Of a stretch of 7,721 nucleotides of DNA, positions 1 through 7,128 are shown in pieces. The stretch comes from DASPRG01 sp963796125. Lineage in GTDB: Bacteria; Nitrospirota; Thermodesulfovibrionia; Thermodesulfovibrionales; SM23-35. The stretch spans positions 1 through 7,721 of the forward strand of contig CAWCKM010000032.1 of assembly GCA_963796125.1 (NCBI GenBank). The letters are read 5' to 3'. A model generated the notes under the pieces. It was given only the letters and a program-made list of their open reading frames with translations. It did not search any database and was not told the origin of the DNA. Made by a program: the position numbers and the translations under genes. Numbering within the stretch: position 1 is the first letter of the stretch; every line of letters starts with the position of its first letter.

Positions 1-1
1 A

Positions 2-109
2 GTAGTAAATCTTGTTCTCAAGGCACTTATAAAGGCACAGCCTGCTTCTCCCCCGCAGCCGACTTCCTCATCACAGCCAGTTTCTCCATCGCAACCTGCT
101 TCCCCGTAG
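2..109 (+). CDS. C-terminal tail of a Pro/Ser/Gln-rich protein (5'-truncated by window edge)
   Basis: One forward frame is open from the window edge to a TAG at 107-109. It encodes a short aliphatic stretch (VVNLVLKALIKA) followed by a low-complexity tail of imperfect QPxSP units, such as QPASP, QPTSS, QPVSP and QPASP. The repeats are visible in the DNA as recurring cagccNNcttctcc-like units. A second forward frame is also open up to position 150, but its protein shows no such regularity. No family can be named from about 35 residues. A tail like this is typical of a disordered C-terminus. It could be fortuitous, so confidence is modest. Confidence 0.4.
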   Translation, partial: VVNLVLKALIKAQPASPPQPTSSSQPVSPSQPASP

Positions 110-195
110 ACAAAGAGCAACGTGAATTTTTCGATTTTAGACTTTTCTAAGGTTAAGTTCCTTGACATCTCGTTGGTGTGCGTGCAGGTTATTGT

Positions 196-1065
196 ATGGA
201 GCATTCCTGGATTCTGCTTTCATTAATTGCGGCGTTTACACTTGCAACAAGCGATGCCCTTACAAAGAAGGCTCTGACATCTCACAATGAGTATATCATT
301 GCGTGGTTAAGACTTATCTTTTCACTGCCTTTGTTACTTATCCTCTTTTTATTCATATCCGTGCCTGAGCTTGACAAGGAATTTTATACAGTATTCGCCC
401 TTTCTCTGCCTCTGGAACTATTATCAATTATCTTATACATAAAGGCGTTACGGCTTTCACCATTGAGCCTTACCCTTCCGTTTCTTGCACTGACGCCGGT
501 TTTTCTCATCTTTGTTTCTTATATCCTGCTTGGAGAGAGAGTTTCCTTTGCGGGTGGCATAGGCATTCTCTTTATTGCAGCAGGGAGCTATACCCTCAAT
601 ATCAGCAAAATAAGGGAAGGCATATTTGAACCCCTCAGGGCAATAATCAGAGAGAGAGGTTCTGTTTTGATGATAGGGGTAGCACTGATTTACAGTCTTA
701 CTTCAACTCTGGGCAAAGTGGCTATACAGCACTCTTCGCCATTGTTTTTCGGGAGCACTTACTTTACAGCATTGGCGTTCTTTTTTACTCCGATTGCGTT
801 TTACATGAATAAAGAAAAAAAAATGGAAAGCAAGACCATTCTCTCAGTCATCTTACCGGGAATCTTTTACTCCCTTATGGTGGTTTCCCATATGATTGCA
901 ATAAGCCTTGCCAAAGTAGCATATGTCATATCCGTAAAAAGGATGAGCCTTATTATCGGGGTGTTATATGGGTATCTCTTTTTTAAAGAAAAAAACATAG
1001 GGGAGCGATTCATCGGAGCATCGCTGATGTTTATAGGTTTCATTCTGGTTGTCACCGCATCTTGA
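196..1065 (+). CDS. EamA/DMT-superfamily membrane transporter
   Basis: This is an inner-membrane protein of 289 residues, very hydrophobic throughout, with about ten predicted membrane segments arranged as two repeats of five helices. That architecture and length are usual for the drug/metabolite transporter superfamily. Each repeat ends with the family signature: the first reads LLGERVSFAGGIGILFIAAG and the second FFKEKNIGERFIGASLMFIG, both with the conserved acidic/glycine turn before the last helix. A GTG at 178 would add six residues, but the ATG at 196 starts at the natural N-terminus (MEHSW) and has a weak AGG 7 bases upstream, so 196 is preferred. A TTGACA lies at 162-167 without a convincing -10. 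The substrate cannot be inferred. The gene has no frameshifts, unlike most of its neighbours. It is separated by 77 bases from the regulator gene and is probably functionally unrelated to it. Confidence 0.88.
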   Translation: MEHSWILLSLIAAFTLATSDALTKKALTSHNEYIIAWLRLIFSLPLLLILFLFISVPELDKEFYTVFALSLPLELLSIILYIKALRLSPLSLTLPFLALTPVFLIFVSYILLGERVSFAGGIGILFIAAGSYTLNISKIREGIFEPLRAIIRERGSVLMIGVALIYSLTSTLGKVAIQHSSPLFFGSTYFTALAFFFTPIAFYMNKEKKMESKTILSVILPGIFYSLMVVSHMIAISLAKVAYVISVKRMSLIIGVLYGYLFFKEKNIGERFIGASLMFIGFILVVTAS

Positions 1066-1142
1066 AATATATAGAATGTAAATAAGTAAATTTAGAATTA
1101 CTGTTTCTATGCTTTTAGCTCTCTAATGTTATACAATACGCC

Positions 1143-2445
1143 ATGCCGAATGTCCTGATCATCTCTGATGAAGCTGAAGAACTATACACATTATTTCGCA
1201 CTGTCAGGTTTACCCTGAAAAAGCAGGTTTCAGAACAGAAGGGCAATGCACGGGAGAATACTTCAGTCAGTCTCGGAAAATATGATATAGCATTTCTTGA
1301 CCTCAATACCAGGGGATGGCATCAGCGAATTCTGGAACTGAGACAGAGAATGCCGGTCATAGCTTTTTCAAAACCTGATATAACAATGGCGGTTGAGGCA
1401 ATGAAACTTGGTGCCGGTGATTTTCTGGAGAAGCCACTCACCAGCGATGTCCTCAGTGATGTGATAAGCAAACATAAAAAGAAGATTCTTGGTCATGCCT
1501 ATGGTTTTGACGAACTCATCGGGAGAAGTAAAGTTATGCAGGAGATTTTTGGTGTGATAAAGAAGGCTGCGGTGAGTGAAAGCAATGTGCTTATTACAGG
1601 GGAAAGTGGAACTGGTAAGGAACTTGTTGCAAGGTCGATCCACCGGTGGAGTCCAAGAAAAGATAAACCCTTTATGACTTTGAACTGCAGCGCCATCCCT
1701 GATACCCTGCTTGAGTCAGAGCTGTTCGGTTTTGAAAAAGGAGCGTTTACCGGAGCTAATTATACAAAAAAGGGTCTTCTTGAACTTGCGAATGCAGGAA
1801 CTGCATTTTTTGATGAGATCGGGGATGTCTCTCATCTGTTTCAGACAAAGATTTTAAGGGTTATTCAAGAGGGCGAGATTATGAGAATTGGTGGCTCTCA
1901 TCCTATAAAAGTCGATGTAAGAATTATCTCTGCCTCAAACAAAGACCTGAAGGAAGCCTGTAAAAAAGACATATTCAGGGAGGATTTGTTTTACAGACTG
2001 AATGTGATTAACATCCATATCCCACCGCTACGGGAGAGGAAAGAGGACATACCCCTCCTGGTAGAACATTTTATTTTAAAACATGCCAGCAAGAGGAAAG
2101 ATATGTGGGTGAAAGGTATCAGTGATGACGCAATAGATATTCTTATGAATCATTCTTATCCCGGGAACGGAAGGGAGCTGGAAAATATTATCGAAAGGGC
2201 AATATCGTTCACAAATAGCCCTGAGATACTTCCCTCTGATTTGCCATCATATGTATTGAAATCCCCTTTTAAGAAAGAAAACTTACACACCTAAACTGAA
2301 AGAGTCACTTGCAGAATTTGAAAAAGAAATAATTTGGTCAGCTCTTCAGGAATCTCGTGGAAATATATCAAAAGCTGCAGCAGCCCTTGGTATCTTTCGT
2401 CAACAACTCCAGAGAAAGATAAAGAATCATAAAATAGCAACATAA
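1143..2445 (+). CDS. Sigma-54-dependent response regulator (NtrC family), frameshifted before its DNA-binding domain
   Basis: This is a cytoplasmic transcriptional activator with three parts. Residues 1-115 form a receiver: acidic D9/E10, likely phospho-acceptor D53 in FLDL, S79 (threonine position) and the Lys of LEKP. Residues about 122-360 form the AAA+ sigma-54 interaction domain: Walker A GESGTGKE at 153-160, the sigma-54-contacting GAFTGA loop at 200-205, Walker B FFDEIGD, and GNGRELENIIERA near the end. The frame stops at TAA 2292-2294 (383 residues). A Fis-type helix-turn-helix continues one frame over from about 2260 to TAA 2443-2445 (ESRGNISKAAAALGI, then RQQLQRKIKNHKI). Removing one A from 2278-2281 joins them into a normal 433-residue protein. 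As written, the product would lack DNA binding. No Shine-Dalgarno precedes the ATG and no cognate kinase is in the window. Just downstream lie two inverted repeats and a sigma-54 promoter, its probable target. Confidence 0.92.
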
Positions 2446-2453
2446 AGTTACGC

Positions 2454-2470
2454 TGCAACATCTTGTTGCA
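2454..2470. promoter_or_regulatory. Putative activator-binding site 1 (upstream activating sequence)
   Basis: A perfect 6-bp inverted repeat, TGCAAC-ATCTT-GTTGCA, begins 8 bases after the restored regulator stop codon. Its centre (2462) is about 151 bases upstream of the predicted sigma-54 start site. The layout (6-5-6, TGCA outer ends) matches the known NtrC-type operator pattern TGCACC-N5-GGTGCA, and a second copy follows 65 bases downstream. Binding by the adjacent regulator is inferred. Confidence 0.75.
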
Positions 2471-2479
2471 TTAAATAGG

Positions 2480-2492
2480 GCTTTTTAAAAGC
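2480..2492. other. AT-rich palindrome between the two activator sites
   Basis: GCTTTT-T-AAAAGC is a perfect dyad of six base pairs around one central base, lying between the two TGCAA sites. A U-rich transcript from the regulator gene could fold here, but there is no following T-run and the stem is weak, so I do not call a terminator. It may be chance in AT-rich DNA or an intrinsically bent spacer. Confidence 0.25.
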
Positions 2493-2518
2493 ATAAAAAT
2501 CACATTATCCTCAAAAAG

Positions 2519-2535
2519 TGCAATAAATAATTGCA
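2519..2535. promoter_or_regulatory. Putative activator-binding site 2 (upstream activating sequence)
   Basis: TGCAAT-AAATA-ATTGCA is a perfect inverted repeat with the same half-site length and 5-base spacer as the site at 2454-2470. The centres are 65 bases apart (about six helical turns), which would put two activator dimers on nearly the same face. The centre (2527) is about 86 bases upstream of the predicted start site, a typical enhancer distance for sigma-54 promoters. Confidence 0.75.
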
Positions 2536-2568
2536 TACCTCGTTATCCCAAAATTATTTTCCCTTTAA

Positions 2569-2581
2569 TATCAACAATTTA
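2569..2581 (+). promoter_or_regulatory. Possible IHF-binding site
   Basis: TATCAACAATTTA matches the IHF consensus WATCAANNNNTTR at every defined base and lies between the second activator site and the -24 element, where IHF often bends DNA at sigma-54 promoters. It sits only 7 bases upstream of the -24 GG, closer than usual and partly inside the expected polymerase footprint. The region is AT-rich, so a chance match is quite possible. Confidence 0.35.
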
Positions 2582-2586
2582 TAATC

Positions 2587-2603
2587 TGGTATACCAGTTG
2601 CAT
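2587..2603 (+). promoter_or_regulatory. Sigma-54 (-24/-12) promoter
   Basis: TGGTATACCAGTTGCAT fits the sigma-54 consensus TGGCAC-N5-TTGCW. It has the invariant GG (2588-2589) and GC (2600-2601) separated by exactly ten bases and a full TTGCAT -12 element. Transcription should start near 2613, about 40 bases upstream of the first small ORF. Two inverted repeats upstream and a sigma-54 activator gene next door support the call. It probably drives 2654-7112. Confidence 0.82.
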
Positions 2604-2653
2604 TATTATCCAAGATTTTAGGGTCTCATCTCAGGGGGAGGTATCAACAAATA

Positions 2654-2686
2654 ATGCAGCATATACATTCATCTTTTCTTTTCTAA
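2654..2686 (+). CDS. Short leader ORF coupled to the lysine-rich small protein
   Basis: An ATG with ten codons (MQHIHSSFLF) ends in a TAA at 2684-2686 that directly abuts the ATG of the next ORF at 2687. It is preceded by a strong purine tract, AGGGGGAGG at 2633-2641, ending 12 bases before the ATG. That is somewhat long for a Shine-Dalgarno but is the only ribosome-binding-like sequence in the leader. The downstream ORF has no such sequence of its own, so the leader may deliver ribosomes to it by translational coupling. Such a short ORF may also be fortuitous. No attenuator hairpin is evident. Confidence 0.35.
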   Translation: MQHIHSSFLF

Positions 2687-2866
2687 ATGGCTAAAAAACT
2701 AACAAAGAAACTAAAAAATGTTGAATTAGAAATTACTTTTGTTGAACCAGAAGAATATGATACTGCGAAAGGAGGCGATAAAGGGGGGAAGAAACTTAAG
2801 AAAGCAAAACAGTTGAGGGTATCGAAAAAGACGCAGAAAACAGGTTTGTTTAAATCAAAAAAATAA
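2687..2866 (+). CDS. Small lysine-rich basic protein, function unknown (59 aa)
   Basis: This intact 59-residue ORF is the first substantial gene after the sigma-54 promoter. It begins MAKKLTKKLKNVELEITFVE, has a short acidic centre (EPEEYD), a glycine/lysine linker (GGDKGGKK) and a very basic C-terminal half ending in KSKK. Roughly a third of the residues are lysine, and there is no signal peptide, membrane segment or cysteine. I recognise no family. The composition would suit a nucleic-acid-binding or polyanion-binding protein, but nothing in the sequence decides this. The start is inferred from the frame and from the abutting TAA of the leader ORF; no Shine-Dalgarno lies directly upstream. 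The TauE-like gene follows after 29 bases, so co-transcription is likely. Confidence 0.55.
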   Translation: MAKKLTKKLKNVELEITFVEPEEYDTAKGGDKGGKKLKKAKQLRVSKKTQKTGLFKSKK

Positions 2867-2881
2867 TGCAAACCAACTAAG

Positions 2882-2890
2882 AAAGGAGGT
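2882..2890 (+). promoter_or_regulatory. Strong ribosome-binding site of the TauE/SafE-like gene
   Basis: AAAGGAGGT is a near-perfect Shine-Dalgarno placed 6 bases (from the last GG) before the ATG at 2896. It fixes the true N-terminus of the permease at 2896, although the long uninterrupted frame only begins near 3069. Confidence 0.85.
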
Positions 2891-2895
2891 TTTAT

Positions 2896-4160
2896 ATGAG
2901 CTTGCCAAGACAGGTTTATGAATTTCTGAAGGAAAGCAGCAGAGCTTATGCGAAGTGGGATTACGAGAACTCGATGAGCATCATCAGGAATCGGAAAAAA
3001 CTTCTCGTCCTCTTTGTTCTGTTGCTGCCCATACTGTTACGTAATCTTTGCTGAGGCAGCAGACATGATTGGAGGAAAGACTGCATATGCCCCTGCACAC
3101 TACTCAACAGCTAGTATTTTTTGCTTCAATAGCCATTGGACTTGGTGCCGGTCTTATTACAGGATGTATCGGTGCCGGAGGAGGATTTATCATAACTCCT
3201 GCTCTGATGGCTGCAGGTGTCAAGGGAATCATGGCGGTCGGCACAGACGTGTTTCACATCTTTGCGAAGGCCATAATGGGAACAACAGTCCATAGGAAAC
3301 TCGGAAATGTCTCTGTAGCCCTGGCCGTGGTATTCGTCATAGGTTCATCTGTTGGCGCAACAGTCGGAGGATATATCAACAGGGCAGTCTATGATATTGA
3401 TCCTGCGCTGAGTGATGCGTTTATCAGCCTGGTCTATGCCGTCTTACTCGGCTTCCTCGGCAGCTATGCAATGTATGATTATCTCAAGTTGAGAAAATCG
3501 GGTGCTGTTGTAAGCGCCCATGATGGTGGTGAGCCTGCTAAAGGCCCTGCTACCACAACAGGCATAGCACTGAAATTGCAGGGGATAAAGATACCGCCTT
3601 CTATTGCCTTCGATCATGATATTGTCCCCGGCGGGAGAAAGTTGCCTGGGATCGTCGTAGCCATGGGTGGATTCATAGTGGGTGTTGCAGCAGCGATCAT
3701 GGGAGTTGGTGGCGGATTCATTACCTTCCCGATGTTCGTCTACCTCTTCGGCATATCTACCATGACGACGGTAGGAACGGATATCCTCCAGATCATCTTT
3801 ACTGCAGGATATGCATCAATATCACAGTATGCAATCTACGGCTATGTCTTCTATACACTTGCAATGGGGATGCTCCTGGGTTCACTTATAGGCATTCAGG
3901 TAGGAGCGCTCACAACAAAGGTTGTCAGAGGACTCGACATCAGGGGATTCTATGCCATCACGATAATTGCAGGTTTTGCAAACAGGATAACCGTTCTTCC
4001 TAAAAAACTGGGCGAGCTTGGTTACATCAAGATAGCATCAGGTACGGCAAATGCGATAGAGTCGGTCGGGTTCTGGATGTTCTGGATCATCATTGCGTTC
4101 TTTGGAGTCTGGCTCTTTGCCAAGTTCTTCGGAAACCTTAAAAGATTGAGGGAGGAATAG
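2896..4160 (+). CDS. TauE/SafE-family anion permease with N-terminal extension (two frameshifts)
   Basis: This is an inner-membrane protein of the TauE/SafE family, members of which export sulfite, sulfoacetate or related anions. The longest frame (3069-4160, TTG start) holds both halves of the permease, each with the family's glycine signature: GAGGGFIITP (restored residues about 92-101) and GVGGGFITFP (about 269-278). Several hydrophobic helices and a cytoplasmic-looking linker (KLRKSGAV to GRKLPG) lie between them. The N-terminus is in two other frames. A segment starting MSLPRQVYEFLKESSRAYAK at the strong ribosome site ends at TGA 3052-3054, and AEAADMIGGKTAYAP (about 3045-3115) bridges to the main frame. 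Deleting one base near 3030-3050 and one near 3105-3117 gives a 420-residue protein. The extension carries an amphipathic start and an extra hydrophobic segment. The substrate is unknown. Confidence 0.88.
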
Positions 4161-4168
4161 AGTGGCGG

Positions 4169-4949
4169 ATGGCAATAAAACATAAAAAACATAAAGGACA
4201 TTTAGTTCTTGGAATTGTTATGTTCATCTCATTCTCAGTGGTGTTGTTTCTGATTTTTTCACCTCTTTTCACGGTGGGTGGAAAGAAAGTTAACGGCCTG
4301 GTATGGGCTGATGAGATGTTTAACACGTTATCCAAAGGCTCATCCTATTTCATCCCAAAGGTTACAAAAAGCAACGAGAAGTTTATTGGTCAAACGTTTT
4401 CTGTTACCCTTAAGATGTCCAAAGCTGACGATACTAAGCCCGCACACGGTGAAGAGAGGGCCAAACCGGTCAGCCGCGTTATTTACTGTTAATGAAGGTA
4501 TAGCAAAGGCTGAGGTGAAAGGCTCTGAATTAAAGATAGAAGGAGACCTCGGAAAGGTGCTTGCGACAGCCATACGGGATTCAGAGACAATGTACAGGAA
4601 TGATGGGGAGACAATGAAGGCCTTGTATGCAACTGCTATGAAGACTGACGACATGAAGCAGATGTTCAGGCAGTGGTACAATGTTCTGGACAGAATGAAT
4701 AAACAATTCGTAAGAGATAAGAAGGCTGCTGAGGCCAAGATATGCGCAGACGTAATGAAAAAGGCGGTTGAGGCAGCATATAACTATTACGGCGTTGAGC
4801 CTGTAAAAGTAAAAGACAAGTTAGGTATTATGACCTTCTTGCTCGTGTTCTATGTTGTTTACACACTGTGGTGGGGGTTCGCGATATTCTTCATGTTTGA
4901 GGGGATCGGGCTGAGCATGACGAAGGCCAAAGTAAAGAAGGAGGTGTAG
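4169..4949 (+). CDS. Conserved two-TM membrane protein linked to the TauE-like permease (frameshifted)
   Basis: This protein of about 259 residues lies in two frames. The first (4169-4492) gives a lysine/histidine-rich N-terminus, a membrane segment (VLGIVMFISFSVVLFLIF) and the start of a soluble domain (KKVNGLVWADEMFNTLSKGS). The second continues from about 4473 (ALFTVNEGIAKAEV) to TAG 4947-4949, with a charged helical middle and a second membrane segment (MTFLLVFYVVYTLWWGFAIF) before a basic tail. Removing the A at 4472 joins them smoothly as AKPVAALFTVNEG. Positive ends suggest both termini are cytoplasmic and the middle domain periplasmic. An alternative start is GTG 4162, 7 bases after GGAGG (4151-4155); it needs one A fewer at 4177-4180. 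I recall similar proteins beside TauE genes in sulfate reducers but know no function. It may be an accessory subunit of the permease. Confidence 0.72.
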
Positions 4950-4952
4950 GAG

Positions 4953-5390
4953 ATGAAAATATTAGTGCCTGTCGATGGTTCGAAACATTCCATGGAAGCG
5001 TGTAAAAATAGCTCTAAAATATGCGAAAGCAACAAAGACCAGATATATCTTATGACGGTGACTCCTTACGTTCCTGGCCTTGACCTTGAGCTTTCTGCAA
5101 AGGAGTTGCAGAGACTTGAAGCGGGTTTTAAGAGTCGAGGTGAAGAAGTCCTTGCGGAGGCCCAGAAGATTTTAAAATCTGAGGGTATATCGTCCAGCAC
5201 GATTCTCGCTTCAGCCATATCGCCGGCTGATGAAATTGTGAATACTGCTAAAAAGGAAAAGGTCGACCTTATAATCATAGGAAATCGCGGCCTGGGAAGT
5301 GCTGCATCAAGGTTCTTAATGGGAAGCGTAGCCTCTAAGGTAGCGACTCATGCACCCTGTTCTGTATATATAGCGAAAGGACCCAGTTAA
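4953..5390 (+). CDS. Universal stress protein (UspA family)
   Basis: This intact 145-residue cytoplasmic protein has the usual length for a single-domain Usp. It opens with the strand MKILVPVDGSKHS, whose Asp contacts adenine in ATP-binding members, has VDLIIIGNRG in the middle, and ends with the phosphate loop GNRG...GSVASKV and ATHAPCSVYIAK. The loop resembles the ATP-binding motif G-x2-G-x9-G-S/T but has ten residues between the second glycine and GS, one more than the consensus. Nucleotide binding is therefore likely but not certain. The ATG lies 3 bases after the stop of the preceding gene, and its ribosome site (AAGGAGG) is inside that gene, so the two are translationally linked. Placement behind a membrane permease suggests a regulatory or stress-sensing partner; that is inference. 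Confidence 0.92.
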   Translation: MKILVPVDGSKHSMEACKNSSKICESNKDQIYLMTVTPYVPGLDLELSAKELQRLEAGFKSRGEEVLAEAQKILKSEGISSSTILASAISPADEIVNTAKKEKVDLIIIGNRGLGSAASRFLMGSVASKVATHAPCSVYIAKGPS

Positions 5391-5415
5391 ACGATTGACT
5401 TTGAAGTTGACATGA

Positions 5416-5449
5416 CAATATTGTAAATGTGCTCACGAACACAATATTG
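5416..5449. promoter_or_regulatory. Paired CAATATTG palindromes (possible operator or mRNA hairpin) before the porin gene
   Basis: Two identical palindromes, CAATATTG at 5416-5423 and 5442-5449, are spaced 26 bases centre to centre in the 100-base gap between the stress protein and porin genes. With flanking T and A they also form a 9-bp stem (CAATATTGT / ACAATATTG) around a 16-base loop. There is no T-run, so it is not a simple terminator. It could be an operator pair or an RNA processing or stability element. A TTGACA lies at 5407-5412 but no good -10 follows. Confidence 0.4.
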
Positions 5450-5490
5450 AAAACGACCAAACATCAAATCTCATGAAAGGGGAGGGATTC

Positions 5491-7112
5491 ATGAAAAAGA
5501 TTTTCAGTTTACTTTTCGCTTTTGTTTTCCTGTTCTGTATATGGGGAACATCTGTTTTAGCTGCTGATGCTTCGACGGAAATGGAGCAGTTAAAACAGGA
5601 GGTAAATAAGCTTCTGCAACGGATAGAGGAATTGGAGAAGAAACAGACTGAGAGAGAGACGAAGACGGTTGAGGCTGAAAAGAAGGTTGCAGAGGCCGAG
5701 AAGAAAGCAGAAAAAGGCGAGAAAGAAAGCCCTGAAAGACCGTGTTCATCTTGAGTGGTGAGGCAAGGTTCCGCATCATGAGCGCATGGTATGATACACC
5801 GGCCGGTTTCTATGGCGGGGATGACCCGGATATCATCAACCCGATCGGATCAGGAATGGCGCGATGAGACCTCTTTCCCTCTGCGGTTCCGGTTGAACAT
5901 GTGGGCCGAGGTTGTGCCCGATCTTGTTGATTTTTATTCACGCCTGACGATGAACAAACGCTGGGGCGCCTGGGACTCGAGTGTCAGCAGTTCTTCTGAC
6001 CCTTTCAATAAACCGAACTCCTTTGAAGCGAGCATCGGCCATGACGTCACACTGCGGGTTGAGCAGGCCTATGCAACATTCAAAATACCCCGATCCACTC
6101 TACCTGGTATGTCGGGCGATTCTGCCGGGATTGGATGGTCCGCCATCGCGTCAGGCAGGAAGTCTCTTCCCCAGGCTCTTTATAGACTCTGAGATTGACG
6201 GGACGTTGATGAAGTGGGATGCCCCACCGACCTCTCTGGATGACGCAGACCTGCCGTGGACGGAAACAAGGCTGTGGGGTGGCTCATCGGAAGCGGCGGC
6301 AGGGTCAACGGAGGCGGGGATGAAGAGAGAATACCCAAGCCGTAAGGCATATGAAGCAAAGGCCAAAGAAAAGACCGGGATTGTGGTGGGATATCTCAAG
6401 TATGATGAGAAAAAAGAGTCCTTACCGGACGACTCGGACGTGTTCCTTGCACAGGGTCTGTTAAAGGTCGGAAAAGGTACGATCGCTGATCGTGGACGGT
6501 CTTTACATGGATGACTGGCATATGCCGTACGGCAGCAGCGTGAACGCCAAAGAGGAGGGAAAATCGGAGCTCGTGACCGACTATTACCTTGCCGGCGCTT
6601 ATGTGGACACACAACTCCTGGGATTCCAGGTCTACGGTGCCTATTACTACAGCCATTTCGATATCCCGAAACACACGTGGAGCACCGAAACAGCTTCAGG
6701 GGAATTTGAAGGAGACGATTTTCCCGGGCATATATGGTACTTAGGATTCAACACAGGGGACCTGATCGGAGCGAAACACCAGTTCACGGCTGAGTACGCA
6801 AAGGGAAGTGATGCGTGGATAAACCCCTTCAATTATCGCGGGTACAGAAGGAAGGGAACGGTGTTATCGGCGGCGAATAACTCTTATTACGAAGGCGGAA
6901 CAGTTGCGGGATTCTATCCCTTCAATGCCGGCGTATGGGATCTCTACTATGACTATTTCTTCAGGTCAAACGTAAGGTTCCGTCTTGGCTTCCTGTACTT
7001 CAACTATGACAAGCATACCGAGCACACCAACGATGAGGGCTTTTCCATACTGGGAAGCTCCAAGTATGAGACCCTGTATTGGCCATACCTTGAGGTGAAC
7101 CTCGGTTTCTAG
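5491..7112 (+). pseudogene. Outer-membrane beta-barrel porin-like protein with N-terminal coiled coil (multiple frameshifts)
   Basis: The gene starts at ATG 5491, preceded by AAAGGGGAGGG; the ATG at 5473 lies in front of that ribosome site. Residues 1-24 are a signal peptide (MKKIFSLLFAF to SVLA), followed by a coiled coil to about residue 80 (MEQLKQEVNKLLQRIEELEK, then repeated AEKK). A barrel rich in alternating aromatic strands follows: HLSGEARFRIMSAWYD, FRLNMWAEVVPDLVDFYSRL, DLYYDYFFRSNVRFRLGFLY, and a terminal YLEVNLGF with the C-terminal Phe typical of outer-membrane proteins. At least five frame changes break it, near 5720-5740, 5752, 5850-5867, 6095-6130 and 6475-6500. Each is explained by one net extra base and none by a substitution. 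Corrected length is about 538 residues. It resembles DUF3373-type porins from memory. I treat it as one gene, possibly broken only by sequence error. Confidence 0.75.
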
Positions 7113-7128
7113 GAGTTAAGGTTGACGT

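Noticed and set aside
162..195. Sigma-70 promoter for the EamA gene based on TTGACA at 162-167
   Set aside because: No acceptable -10 lies at 16-18 bases spacing, and the following sequence runs straight into the start codon.
3014..3295. 93-residue forward ORF with many Cys, Tyr and Arg residues
   Set aside because: Only its part around 3045-3115 (AEAADMIGGKTAYAP) belongs to the permease. The rest is an out-of-frame reading of the TauE glycine-rich region.
2260..4480. Programmed frameshifting as the explanation for the frame changes
   Set aside because: Breaks occur in five unrelated genes at different sequence contexts, without a shared slippery site or downstream structure. Indel error or decay is simpler.
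4340..4738. 132-residue reverse-strand ORF with hydrophobic segments
   Set aside because: It is the antisense of the two-TM protein's soluble domain, whose forward frame has a clear start, neighbours and coherent composition.
6151..6612. 153-residue reverse-strand ORF
   Set aside because: It lies opposite the porin gene, is rich in Arg, Ser and Pro as expected for an antisense shadow, and has no ribosome site or recognisable domain.
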